Of a stretch of 64,000 bases of DNA, positions 11,751-23,600 are shown piece after piece (positions within the stretch are counted from its first letter, which is position 1; each line of letters begins with the position of its first letter). Where the stretch lies: NCBI RefSeq assembly GCF_033297395.1, contig NW_027041823.1, positions 1,593,722 through 1,657,721 on the forward strand, written 5' to 3'. Below the pieces are notes generated by a model. That model made no database searches. It was not told the origin of the DNA and was given only the letters and a program-made list of their open reading frames with translations. The DNA comes from Canariomyces notabilis. Lineage: Eukaryota > Ascomycota > Sordariomycetes > Sordariales > Chaetomiaceae. The position numbers were made by a program, and so were the translations under genes.

Positions 11751-12750
11751 TCACAGCAGGCCAACAACAACCAGCACACCACCAAGGGCAACACCCACAG
11801 CCTTGACACCGAGGGCCGCATCAGCAGGGGCAGCAGCAGCGCCTTGCTGGACGGGGGGGTCTGTCTGCTGAGCCTGGGCGGCAGTGACCAGACTCGTCGT
11901 GGTCAGACTGCCACTCGAGCCATACGCAACAGTGGCCGGCCCGACCGAGGTGGAGAGGGAACCGGCGGAGCCCGTGATGACGGCCGTAACGGTGTCCACC
12001 GTCTCCGTCTTCCACGCCCAGCCCCTGCCCCAGGGAGCCCAGGGGCCGCCGCCGCCGTTGTTGCCGCCGGGGCCCCACCCGCCGGGACCGCCAGCCCACA
12101 CGTTGCCGTTCCACTCGCAGCCGGTAACGGTGTAGACCCCGCCGGTCCATGTTCGGGTGTACGAGGACCAGTCGTCCGAGTCAATGTCGCCGTCGCCGTC
12201 CACGTCCTGCGCGTTTTGCCCGCCGCCGCCACCGTACCCGCCCCACCTACCCCCGGGGCCGTGCGGCCCGCCCGGCCCGCCGTATCTGCCCGGTCCCCAG
12301 GCGCCGGTAAAAGCTATGCCAATTGGGTTAGTTTTAGGTTGGATGTTGAGGAGGAAGAAACGAAAAAGATGGTACGGACCTGGTGCAGAGATGGTATATA
12401 CGCCCGTGGCGCCGGCCGAGCTGCACGAGGACCACTGGGAGCAGAGAGAGGAGGACAGGGAGCTGTACGAGGTCACGGCGGTCGGAGTGGCCGAGCAGGC
12501 CGACTCAATGCAGGTGTAAACGGAGGGGGCTTGTGTGGCCCCGCAGTAGCTCGTCGGCGCCGGCCAGGTGGTGGCCGAGTCCCACAGCGAGGAGAAGCAC
12601 TCTTGCTATTGAAATGTTAGGGCTGGTTACTCTGAGAGATGGAAAAGAAGATAAGAGGGCCGGACGAACAGCGCAGTCAGGGGCGCCGCCCCACCATTGA
12701 GCGTTAGCAGCAGCCGGCGCGAGCACGGCGGCGGTGGTTGAGGCCTTCAT
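11751..12750 (-). CDS. Secreted cysteine-rich (CFEM-like) GPI-anchored cell-surface protein
   Basis: Exons on the minus strand are 12750-12670, 12605-12380 and 12313-11751, giving 289 residues; introns are 64 and 66 nt, the second with an AACTAAC branch site. The N-terminus is a signal peptide (cut probably after ANAQ, residue 18). Residues about 24-95 carry a cysteine array starting PDCAQEC and ending CSQWSSC, resembling CFEM domains, though the spacing is not canonical. The middle is Gly/Pro-rich (about 105-200) and contains an acidic DVDGDGDIDSDD loop that looks like an EF-hand or dockerin calcium-binding loop. A Thr/Ser-rich segment follows, and the C-terminus is Ala-rich with a hydrophobic tail, the usual GPI-anchor signal. 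It probably sits in the plasma membrane or wall. The CFEM assignment is inference. Confidence 0.85.
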
Positions 12751-14631
12751 GGTTTTTGCCGTGTAGCTAGTCTGTCCTTAGGAGTCTAGTTGCTAGTTGC
12801 TCAAAAGATAATTTTCGATGACTGCAAGATATGCTTCGCTGATCTGGTGTCAGAGACAATGTTCGGCCGGTCTGATGTTGGAAGCAGTGAGTACTAGTAG
12901 TCCGCTGCGCCGAGCTTTATAGTCTGTGTTTATACTCGGACGACAGGGCCATGACACGACACGTTCCCGCGTCTGCATAAAGTGCATACGTTGGGAAATG
13001 GGGTCAGGCATTCAGCCCAAGGCTGGAGCACACTACACTACCGGTAGTACAGCAGGGGATCAGCCTCCGGTCCGGGGGGTCGGGCACACGGCGATAGGAT
13101 TCGGAAATCGTCAGCTCTGGGGTAACCAGAACAAGCCACCTCTGGCTGCCGCGCGGCCTTGCGTCACGTCAAGTTGTCAACAAGCCCAAAGCCCGTTGTG
13201 CGCAAGGGGGAGGAGGCACGGGCATGATGGGCATCGCGCCAGCTAAGACAGAACAGCACAGCAACGGCCGACGCCACAGAGATCAACAGTGGTGGCACCG
13301 ACGACGATGCGGGAAGAGGTTGGTTGCCAAGCTGTGACAGCAAAGAAGCTCCATGGGGCAGCCGCGTAAACGTTAGGGTCGCCTTCATGCCGAAGCACCG
13401 AAAAAGCTGCCACTCCAGGAGGAATTGGTATGAGCCAGTGACAGTGAGTGACCCTCAGCCCGGCTGCGCCCAGCTCTCTCGGGACCGAGGGTGAGGCGGG
13501 AATGGACAACGGCTAACGTTAACTAACTTGGCACGGAGAAAGGCAACTGGACGGGCCATGGAAGAGACTTGTCAGTGAGATCCTTCTGGTTATCGTTAAC
13601 AGTTGCTTACCTATTTTCTTCCCTTCCGTGGTTTCCGTCGAGTCAAGGGCAGCCCTGGTGTAGAATCCGAGCCCACGTCTGCCTGTCTGTCTCTCCTCCC
13701 CCAGTCTCGATATCGGATGTGGAATGGGGGAAAGTCCGGCGAGCCAACCACACACATTCCTCGGTGCAAACACTTTGACAGATTTTTTTATCCAGCTCGA
13801 GCGTCGTAAGACGGTGAAGTCCAACTTCTTCAGCTGATCTGCTCTTCCTGACGGGCGGTTCTTATTTTACATTTGTCACCATGCCAATACGGATGAGTAA
13901 GGTCAGGTAAGGTCGGGAGACGGAGCGGTGTGCGGAATGTTCCACCACATCGGCACTGCGCAGCTTCAATTATAAAGTTGGGGGACCTGCTGGGGTACCG
14001 TAGAGTGATAAGATAAGATGCCGCTCGTGCATTGGGTGCTGCGTGCCGTTTTTCAAACAGGTGCATCTTCTTTTCAAATTCAACGTCGAATCGGCAGAAA
14101 CATCTGGCCCCCTTTTCGGCCCAGAGTCGCAACAGCCTTGGACCCCGATGACGACGCTCGGTACACTTGTGCGATGGCGACCATGCACCCTGACAAATGC
14201 GGCCCTATGTTTCACAAGAATGCTTTCTGTCGTCTGTCGAAACAATCGTCTGCATGACAAGCCTGCTCTGCTGCAGGTAAAAGAGGAAAATGACAACCAC
14301 CTGATCATAGCCTCATACACTGTTCTACACTCCAACGAATCCCAGTCCAACGAACACGCCGGCCAATCATCTGGCCTCGTCCAGTCATTAACCCGCCCAG
14401 CCTCTAGCAACTCCCTTCCCATCCGTCGCGAAAACTCCATAACGTTAACACTTCAGAAAAAATGCAGAGGAAACGGTTGACCAATGTCAACCCATGAACG
14501 CGAAAGAGGAAAGCCATAATCGTCGACGGACCCCGGTATGCGGCTCAGCGGACATCATCCAGGCCACCGCGACTTGCGAGATGTCAGATTCACGGGTCTG
14601 TATCCACGGGTCTGTATCGCCGGTGCTGTCA
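12751..14631. other. Intergenic region with probable promoter of the GPI-protein gene
   Basis: No gene supported. Two longer frames (13970-14440 minus and 14043-14480 plus) overlap each other antisense and have no domain, and they fall downstream of the dbf2 3' end. The first 200 bases must include the promoter of the minus-strand GPI-protein gene. Confidence 0.5.
12915..12922 (-). promoter_or_regulatory. Candidate TATA box of the GPI-anchored protein gene
   Basis: The minus strand reads CTATAAAG about 165 bases upstream of the start codon at 12750, a plausible core promoter position with a moderate 5' leader. Support is only motif and position. Confidence 0.3.
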
Positions 14632-16725
14632 CTACAGCATAGTGCCAAAGGCATCGTCTTCGAAAGGGATGGGCTTGCGCGGGGTGCCCTCGTCAGTCGC
14701 CGGCTTGCGGTGGCGGAACGTGAATCCCACAAAGAGGCTCTTGCTCATTTCGTCCTCGCGCTCCGCCATGCTCTCCAGCGCCTGCTGCTTCTCGTGCACC
14801 TCCTTGTACTTGGCCATGTCGGCCTCGTTGCTGAAGTCGTCAAAGTAGCCCGCGTCCGTCTCGGAGTCCAGCTCGGGTACGAATGGGGGCTTGGTCTCGC
14901 GCAACGTTGCCCAGTCGACCTCTGCAAAGTACTGGTGACTGTAGATGTCCTTGATCTTGGAGAATCGCCTGGATCGCGAGTTGATGCAACTGCGTTCGTC
15001 GGCTCGTCAGTTTCACCTTCTCAGCCAGGGCGGGGACGTCAACTTACGTTGTAATGAAATTCCATGTGCGGTTGCTGAGGAAGTAACTGGGGTCCTCCCA
15101 CACCGGCCGCTTGAGGACCTCTCGCCAATGGTTCAGATTCCGCCACGTCTCGTCGGCGGTTGACCCGGCAAACGGAGGAAAGCCCGTGAGTGCCTCAAAG
15201 AGCATGCATCCCAAACTCCAGTAGTCAACCGTGTAATCGTATTCTTCGCCTCTCAACACCTCGGGGGCCATGTAATCCGGCGAGCCTACGATCGACTTGG
15301 CGTAATTGACGTCCCTCTCCCGCATCGTGCGATATCCTTCCCGCCGCTCGGCAATTGTGCGCTGATCCATCGGCTTGCCGAATGGCACCGACGTCTCGGA
15401 CGCCTTCTCTAGGCGGATTCTCATCGACTCGATCTTGGCAGGCGCCAGAAACCCAGCGGCGAGGCCGAAATCCGTCAGCTTCACGTGGCCGGTTGAATCG
15501 ACCAAGAAGTTCTCGGGCTTCAGATCGCGGTGGATGTAACCCAGCTGGTGCAGGGCGTCAACGGCGCAAAACATCTCGGCGATGTAGAAGCGCGCATGCC
15601 GGTTGGACAGCACACCCGTGTTGTTGAGAAGTGTGCGGAAGTCTCCGCCCGGCACGTATTCCATGGCAAGATAGATATTCTTGTCATCCTGGAATGAGTA
15701 CAACAGGCGAACGAGCCAGTCGCTCTTTGCCGTTGTAAGGATGTCACGTTCCGTCAGAACATGCCGGACCTCGTCTAGCTTGAATAGCAGCTTCTTGCTC
15801 ATGACCTTAAGCGCGCACACCTCCTTGGTATCCTTTTTTTGTGCGAGGAAGACCTGACCGTAGCCGCCCTGGCCAACCTGTGTCAGAATCTGGAAATCGC
15901 CGTGGCGCAACCTCACACGTCTCTTGCGAAGATTGGCCCGCTCCCGACCCGTGTATTTTGACCACATCTGTTTGTATGTCTCCTCATCGGTCTCCGGAGG
16001 AGCCGGGTATTCCGCCTTGAAGGCGTTGAGACGATTCTGCCTCGCGCCGACGTATGTCAAGAGGTCAAAGTAGTAATCAAGGAAGTCTTCCAACGGCCGT
16101 CAGCATCAGACAGGAGCACTCGGTCCGGAGGGACCTTGGACTTACATAGTTGAGTGACATTGACCATGCGCTTGACGCTTGGCTTCTGCAAAAGTTCACG
16201 CTCCTCAGCAGTGAGACCACGCGTCGTGTTAAAGCGCTTGACCGTCGGCGAAGGCCGATCTCGCTGCTGGTAGAGCTCTTGGCGTGAGATGGCGGCATGG
16301 CTGGGCTGGTATGTCGGCTCAGTGAACGGGTCCCGTGGAAAACTTGGAGGCGTGTTCTCCTGCCCATGGCTTCTCAGGGCGCCGCCGGTTGCAGCAGGAC
16401 CTTTGTGGAGGACACTATCGTCAACAGCCGGGGAGCTCTCTTCGAGATTTTGCACATTCGTCTTGCCAGGAGAAAGAGGAGTTATGAACGCGCTCTGCGG
16501 TCGGCCAAGCTTCACAGGGCTGTCGAGGGCAGTAGGTGTCCCAAGCTTTAAGCTCTGAAGCACGCCGGGCAGTTCATTGGCGCCAGGGGGTATCGTCCTC
16601 TTGCTGGGGCTGCCTTGTGGAGTACTGGCAGGGGTGACGAAGCTGTTTCTGATCGGTGTGGAAGGGCGAGCGTCGACCTTGTCCTGTTTCCCTCCAGGGA
16701 ATAGATTGGCCATAAAGCTCGCCAT
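14632..16725 (-). CDS. dbf2: NDR-family Ser/Thr kinase Dbf2/Sid2
   Basis: This AGC/NDR kinase acts in the mitotic-exit or septation network with a Mob1 co-activator to trigger cytokinesis. Exons on the minus strand are 16725-16146, 16086-15048 and 14989-14632, giving 658 residues; both introns (59 and 58 nt) have GTAAGT donors. Residues 1-180 are a Ser/Pro-rich tail. The Mob-binding helix (about 188-215, including YFLDYYFDLLTYVGARQNRL) spans the first exon junction. The kinase domain starts near 258: glycine loop GQGGYG (265-270), Lys286, HRDLKPEN with catalytic Asp380, DFG at 398-400, the long NDR insert, then SIVGSPDYMAPE. The C-terminal tail keeps the hydrophobic motif FVGFTFRHRKP, whose Thr is the usual activating phosphosite. 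The ATG at 16725 is conservative; a possible upstream coding exon is described separately. Confidence 0.95.
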
Positions 16726-17025
16726 GGTGTCTGTGCGATCTGCGAACAAAAAGAAAAGAAAATGAAAAAGTGACTAGTAACGTAAATTGTGAGCAGTGCC
16801 GAGTCGGCTCCCGTCGCGCCCAACTTCGGCTTCCTCTTTCGCTTGCAGCAGGCTGAGATCAACTGAAAATATGTGAGGATGCTCTAAAGTAGTCTCAAAC
16901 CGCCTGCAGATGGAGAGTCGCGTTGGAGCATGGAATGGAGACGGTTTTGGGAGCTTAACGTGAGATTAATAAACTATGGCGCCCAAGAACTCAAGGCGCG
17001 GCGGTAATCATGGTTCTTAACTTAC

Positions 17026-17284
17026 CAATTGATTGGGCATTCAGCGGGGGCGGGGTAACAGACGTCAACATCGCTGGTTGCAGGAGCAACCCAGCGATAG
17101 CGCATACTTCTGAAACGTAGGCCCTGTCAGCTGAAGAACCCACCAGGTGGAGATGCCAAGAAGTGCCCGAGTCTTGGCTGGTTAAAGGTTCCATTCCGCT
17201 CAACGTCATTTCGCGAGCCGCGACAACCGTGCTGGTAATGAACTCAAATCCGCTTGCGTTTTGGTAACCTTGAGTAATCTTCAC
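17026..17284 (-). CDS. Possible upstream coding exon of dbf2, or small divergent gene
   Basis: A frame starting at ATG 17284 encodes 86 protein-like residues, then reaches a strong donor, GTAAGTT, after base 17026. An acceptor at 16740-16742 (TTGTTCGCAG) lies just before the dbf2 start. Joining the two keeps the frame (phase 1 to DRTDTMAS...), which would give Dbf2 an 86-residue N-terminal extension. Alternatively, a nearer acceptor at about 16916 would produce a short protein ending within a few codons, or the segment is simply a spliced 5' leader with an upstream frame. The frame starts 46 bases from the divergent Wbp11-type gene. Nothing in it is recognisable. Confidence 0.3.
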
Positions 17285-17329
17285 TTATAACGAGCGCTAA
17301 TTCTATATCTCCCTTCATAATTGCCCGAG

Positions 17330-18217
17330 ATGGCGAAGGAGCGCAACTACAATCCGGTGCAAGCACAGCGCAAGGCCGAGAAGGCCAAGGCCATCAAGAA
17401 AGGTATTGCTGTCTGATCATTATGCGGTTAACACCAACCTGTTGCTCTCTGTGACTAACTATTTCAACGTACAGGCAAGGCAGAGCAGCAAGCACGGAGG
17501 AACGAGAAACTTGCCAAGCGCAATCCGGACAGGATACAAAAGCAGATCGACGATCTCAAGGCGATAAAGGAGGGTGGCGGCAAGCTCACGGCTCACGAGG
17601 AGCAGGCGCTGGAGGCTCTCGAGAAAGATCTCAAGGCCGTCAAAAAGGCGAGGGAAGCACTAGGTGATAAGGCGCCAAAATTCGGCTTCACCTATTCGAA
17701 TCAAGGGCAGAGAAGCGACGGTGTGTTGGGCAAGAGGCGGCGGGATGCCGAAGACGCCTCCAGCAGCGACAGCGACGTACCTGATGATGTCAAGAACATA
17801 CCGATGCCGCGGGATACGCCGCCGCCAATTCCCAAGGAGATTCTAGACGAATGGTATGCGAAACGCCGGGCAAAGCGAAACGCGAATCAGGAACCACTAG
17901 GTGAACGCCGCGAGGAATCAGAAAAGCCGCCCACTCCTGTCGTTGAGGCAAAGACGGTCTATGAAGCGAAACCCGTACTCAGGGATCTGCGGAAAGAAGC
18001 AGTGAGCGCTTTCATGCCAACCGCTGTTCGGATGAAGATTGAGAAAGGCAAGGGGAAGGGCGGGCTTTTGGAGCCCGAGGAAGCGGACCAGCTGGAGAAG
18101 GAGGGTTACCTGCGAACATCGGAGAGTATAAATGTACGCCCTGGGCAGATGCAAGTTGAGCAAGATGCCGACGTACGCAGAGTTACGGTGGAGGACGCCG
18201 AAGATCAGGACGATTAA
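17330..18217 (+). CDS. Wbp11/Saf1-type pre-mRNA splicing protein
   Basis: Exons are 17330-17402 and 17475-18217, giving 271 residues; the intron is 72 nt with a GTATTG donor and ACAG acceptor. The N-terminus is the conserved Wbp11/ELF5/Saf1 motif: MAKERNYNPVQAQRKAEKAK, then a highly basic coiled segment (to about residue 75) rich in Lys, Gln and Arg. Around residues 130-145 lies a proline segment, PMPRDTPPPIP, the kind of sequence bound by WW or SH3 domains. The rest is charged and probably disordered, with the family's C-terminal block around KEAVSAFMPTAVRMK. Animal and plant members associate with spliceosomes; a nuclear splicing role here is inferred from family. It is divergently arranged with dbf2. 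Confidence 0.9.
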
Positions 18218-19788
18218 CCTTAGGCGGCATCACAATGAGAACAGGATGCTGTATCTGCCTCATTGTCATGGAACTTTCTCCACGAGCTTCTCGCCGCTAC
18301 GCGCGTGCTGCAGGCCATTCTCAGGTACACACATATTAATATCTTCCATGGCTTTGTGTAAGCGTACGCTGACACTCTATTAGCCCGACCAAGCTTTAAC
18401 GTTCCAGCTGAGTCAATCCTGCTGTTATTCGCTCAGCCCTCAACCAGATTTAAGTCAAGGGCCGGAAAAAGGCAGGGTGAAATAGTTACGGCAGCACACA
18501 AAATTTGCAATCGGCACTTTTCGCAAGGACAGACGTTCTTGACCTGGCGACGCGAGAAGAAGCAGGATCGGAACGTCTCCCGACCGTGTTTCAGGATGTG
18601 CCACAAGGCTGGGATGTGCCAGGCGACAAAACAATGTGTTCTGATTTGTCGTTTATTTTCGACCTTTGGCGAGCATATGGCCCATGAAGGTTTTCCAAAT
18701 TTGTGCCCGGTATGTGGTGGGCAACATATGCATCTACGTGCAATCTGCATGGGTGCCGATGTAGTTGATCGTTGGTCTAGTCATCCATCTCCGCGGCCCA
18801 GGTTTCTCCTCCCCTATTTCGCTTCTCTCAGTCTTGGATTTCCTCACAGCGCGATGGGCATGCTGATACCTGATCCCGTATCATCGTGCCAACAAACAAA
18901 GGACTGTATGCTCCTGATCCAATCCCTACACCTAGCGATCATTCCGAGGGCGTCCAGGCCCGAGACAACAGACATGGCAGCGCTGAGACGGCCGTAACTT
19001 CCCCAAAAGCCACCCCTTTATTTTCCCTCATAAAGTGGTCTAGTCGATATTTGATAGAACGTTCGGCGCTAGTCTACAGGTACGGCCAGGTGAGTCCGAC
19101 TAGCAGCTGTTGGGCGGCACCAGTTCACGTCAGCGCCGGTGGTCGAGATGGACTCATCGGTTCTCAACGCCGGAAAGCTCCATCCAGTGCGGCGCTCAGT
19201 TCGCGTGCTTGCCTGCTAACCTCGGGCTCTTTGTTCCCTCCTCCTTATGCCTCGTCTTCGTGAGTCTTGATGACGTGATGGACGTGGGTTGGGTGTGCTG
19301 CTGGTTAAGAGGATAGCCAGTTCTACGAAACCGCTTATACCGCGCCTCAACGTGGAAGAAGGGAAACTCTCTTGACTCAGGTGCTGTATGATCATACTGG
19401 ACCGAATGAGTCAAAAAAGCCCAAACGCACTTCTTGGAATGCTAGGCGGATAGTGGGAGGGACGAAGCAGAGGTTTGGCGATGGTGAGTGCTGGCGGGCC
19501 TTTGGATGTGTCCCTCTGACACCCACATGTTCCGGGTTGAAGCAAGAAGCGCGAGGGTTCCGTCGCTCTTGCCAGTGAATATATCGAGCTCAGCAGAGCG
19601 CACCTGCAGCTTCATTTTTCAAAAATTGCTCAGCTGAGGAGGAAGGAGCAACCCCAGAACAGAACCTCTATGTCAACGCTACAATCCCGAGCTTGCAACC
19701 TTCACACTCCAGCACTCTCCAACCCGAAGGATTCCACCATCCTTCCACTGCCGGTGCTTTTCATTACACTACGACTACAGTCCTGGAG
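18218..19788. other. Intergenic region
   Basis: No gene supported. Short frames on both strands lack splice continuity. The last 100 bases are probably the leader of the next locus, since a GTGAGT donor lies at 19789. Confidence 0.55.
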
Positions 19789-19884
19789 GTGAGTGGCATC
19801 AGTAGCCCAGCAGATTTCTGCGGAGTCATCGCTTGCCTTTCCGCCACTTACCAAGGCCTCGTCTTACAGGTGCCCGAACTCACC

Positions 19885-20672
19885 ATGAATTATCCGTACA
19901 CGGATGGCAAAGATCTATCGATCCCGGGCTTCGATATGAAGATTCTCAAGCGGAGAGCGAGCCCTGCCCCGGATGAAGCTCCGCCCACGAAGAAGCGTCC
20001 CAGAGGCGATGTCTCTCCTTCTCCAATACAGCCTGCGACTATCCTCAGCAGCCCCATGTCCTTATTCGCATCATGGCAGGGGCGATTCTACCCAGTAATC
20101 GACATATCGAAATGACTGTATTTCCCAGGGAAATCGATCCAAATGAGTGGCCCCCGTCGATGGATGATCCGGACTTGATCAATCATATCAGCGCACTTAG
20201 CGTTGACTCTCTCTTGCGGTCGCCTCTCGACGGCGTTCGTACCTGTTTTGGCGTCCCACACGACCTGGACCTCTGGTACATCTTTCCAGAGGTCGAGAGC
20301 CAGCAGTTCTCGACGCTGCCCATTTATATTCGTGACAATAGAGTGTGGTGGGACTTTCTCAATGCAATCAAGCATTTCGGCCTACCTCTGCGCCAAGACA
20401 ATGAGGGCGGCCTTGCTATGGGATGGGAAGTTCTTGAAATCTACGCTTATCCCCCTGGCATATCACCACTGGACACTGAGGATAGAGACTCAGACATGGA
20501 GGACTGCTACATGGAGGACATGATCATGGAAGAGCTGAGCACTAGCGAATACGTGCCCGGAAACTTCCAGGACTCCGGTACGATGTCTAAGCCCGGTGGA
20601 ATGCAGTGGCTCGACGTCCATCCTCTTGTACATGAGACTAAGACAGTTCAATCAAAGCACCGTGCACTATGA
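19885..20672 (+). pseudogene. Frameshifted protein-coding locus, unrecognised family
   Basis: The leader is spliced: donor GTGAGT at 19789 and acceptor TTACAG ending at 19869, followed by CACCATG with the start at 19885. The first frame encodes 76 residues (MNYPYTDGKDLSIPGFDMK, a basic RASPAPDEAPPTKKRPRG nuclear-signal-like stretch) and ends at TGA 20113-20115. The next frame starts at the overlapping ATG at 20112 and runs to 20672 (186 residues) with well-behaved protein sequence, rich in Trp, Asp and Pro. Adding one base near 20111 would fuse them smoothly, so a single-base deletion, real or from sequencing, is the simplest explanation. Translation from the second ATG alone is also possible. 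I know no domain here. The acidic tail has repeated Met-Glu-Asp segments. Confidence 0.5.
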
Positions 20673-23600
20673 TTATGTCTGCTTGTGGCTTGCGTTTGGC
20701 CTAGGTCTGTGGTATGGCTCTCGGCGTCCATCTCACTGCTTTCTTAAGACCGTTTACCCACCTGACACTTGGCTCCCCCTAAAGGCTTTCCCCATGATCG
20801 CTTGAGTGCGGTTTTCCTCAAGGTACCAGCAAGTGTTGCCAACTCTCGCCGGTACCCTCCGTGCTGTAATTCATAGGACAAGTAGGGGAGTGGAGGTTGG
20901 TGCTAGCCGGGCAAGGAACTCTCGAAAGAACAGTAGAAGCAGACTTATGTCACGGGTTGAGCTGGGTAGGTAGGCATTGCTAAGGTATGATTCAAATACT
21001 CAAATATGTCGCTCTTTTCATGGGGCAGCTCATAGCAGCTCCTTTTTGTTCGGCGATGTGGATAATTATGGCTTTGGGCTCCATGGATGTATAACGTTAT
21101 GTGCCATAAGTTCGGGCAAGATGTCCTCATAGGTTGACTCTTCAATGGGCCTGAAGATTCCTTCATCGGTAACAATGCTTCTGGTCCCTGAAATCGGCCG
21201 AAAGACTTTATAGAAAAGCAGCCAACGGCCAACTCATCTACGCAGCCTAGTCTGTAGAAATTAGGCGTTTTGGGTGAAGAAACGTTATCCCATGAGTATC
21301 TCCATTCAGTAAAATGAGAGTTTAGTAATGGTTGTATACTTGTGCTTCGTCGTTGCCGAAACCTAAATTCTACAACTTCTGTTGGCGAGTACAGACGTGC
21401 GGGTTCTTTCCCAGAGATGGGCAGAGGGATATCTGAAAGTCTATTTTACTTGACATATGGCGTGCTATATCTCACAAGGTATTCTGGCAGGGCTAAAGTC
21501 AACCGTTCAGCTACACTGCTTGTCCGTAACATGATTTCTAACAACCTATCGTCCCTTAGCACTGCATACCTCTAGCATACCTTGCAAGTTAGCTGGCCGA
21601 GTTCCGAGATGCCCAGAGAAAGCAATGCTGCTGGTGTGACGAGGTGAAATCTTCGGGCATGTGAACAAGGAGGCTGGGACAGCTCCAACCGAAGTAGATT
21701 CGTGTGGAATCGTAGCCACATATCCTGCCTTCACTTTGTGTCGATTTGATCGTAGAAGGGCGGGACAGTACGCACCTTACACTACAATGATTGCGGTTGC
21801 ACTCACACATGGCTGACTCGGGGATGCCCTCCCACATTAGTACCACCCGAGACATATGAGCGACACGGTTCTACGGGTATGGTTGTGTCAGGTAGCTGCA
21901 GTGATACTCGAGTAGTTCAAGAGGTCCGGCTCAAGCGGCAGCAACGCGTCTGAATCATAAATGATAAGACCAATCTTTCTCTGTCATTGGCTTCAATGAG
22001 GGCCCTTGGTAAACAGTCAACCGTGGGCATATGTCTCTGTACATAAACGACGGTGAGTTTACTGTGCGATTTGGCCGGAAAAGCAACCGGAAAAGGGGCA
22101 TAATGCAACCCCCTTAACAGTCCCAACCCGAATAATCACACACCTGTGCCTAGGATTGTGGCCTTGCCAGTCCCCTGGTACCGAACGCTTGTTCCTGGCA
22201 CGCAAGGCTCAGTACTACCCAAGGAAAGGTTGGCTAAAGGAAGAGCTTGATATATGAACCGACCTGTCCCATGGCCAAGATTCTCAGGCAGGTACGGAGT
22301 ACATACAATGCAATAGAGACCTGCCGTGCAATGGTTCGCACCAGTCAATGCAAGTTTCTGCCTGCCGTCAGCAAATTAGCCGGATGAGACCCGAACGGTA
22401 GGCCGGGCGGTTACCGTCCCCAACGTGGGACGGCACCATGCTGCGGTCCAACGTTAGTGTATGGGTACGTACAGCGGTTCAGGCACGGGCAGACCGTGAC
22501 AAACCCCTTTCCCCCGGGCCGTGGTGAGTTGAGACAGCCGGAAGGCGGCATAAGACGGTCTAACCGTCCGCAAATGTATGCTGGTATTACAGACTACAGT
22601 ACTGTAGTCTATTGCTGAGCTTTATCCAACTGGGCGGATTCCTCCTCAACTTCTTTAGTTGATATAAATGCAGGAATCCCCCCCACAGGCGATTTCAGTG
22701 TCCTTCATATGGTACGGGGAATACCACTTTTGTTATCCCCAGCTGGGGACGGCACCCCTGAGGCGGGCGGAGAAGTGGGAAAAGTTGGCACATGCAATAC
22801 ACAGGTGCCTTGCATCTCGAGTTGTTCACGGCTGCAACGTTCTGTTGGGGTTCAGGAGTTACCCTACTGTGTAGGTAATCTGCAGCAAATCTTGGATGAT
22901 AGGACCTGGAGCTTCTATTACCGGTACGGAGCAATATGTAGTGACTTGAAGTTCTCAAGACAAAGCCCCTGTCTTTGCCCGGTTTAGCGCTCCCGTTGGT
23001 TACAAGGGGTGGCTGGCAGGAGAGACCAGATTCAATGACTGCGGTAGCCCGCGAAATCGGTCCAATTGCCAGACTTGTTGATTCGGAATGGGAGAACGCA
23101 ACCTGCTCTGTTATGTGTAGTGTACCGAAGGACGGAATTCGTTCTGGAGATAACGATAACGGTCGGGTCACAGCGGCTGCCCGCAGCCTGGCACGGCACG
23201 CATGAGCTGTACCAAGCTTTTAAGCGTTGCATGTAATTCCGCTCCAAATGCTCCGTGCCAATCGAGACATGACCTGGCCATCCGGCTCTTAGAGTTGCAT
23301 CAAATCAACGCGTGAAGCGACTGGTCAACAATGAGGCTCTTCTGGATTCACTTGTTGATGTGGCAGGATGAGGCTTACCGCTTCTTCGTTGTGGCAGTTT
23401 GTGTGGGGGAAAGTCCTAACCGCCGGGCCAAGATGCAACCATCCTGCACTGTACAGTACATATGTACACTAAATCCTGCTGGTGAACCCAATGGTCAAGT
23501 ATTGGGGAAATCTTGCATCGAGGTTGTGCCGCGATATTTTTCCTGTCATTGCTTGAGAGAGGTGGATTGAGGGCCCCCACAAGTGCGTCATCAGTCAGGG

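Noticed and set aside
11844..12620. 258-codon plus-strand frame opposite the GPI-anchored protein gene
   Set aside because: It is the antisense shadow of a GC-rich, Gly/Pro-rich exon; it crosses two real introns on the other strand and has no domain.
13970..14480. Overlapping 156- and 145-codon frames on opposite strands
   Set aside because: They overlap antisense, lack domains and splice continuity, and lie just past the dbf2 stop.
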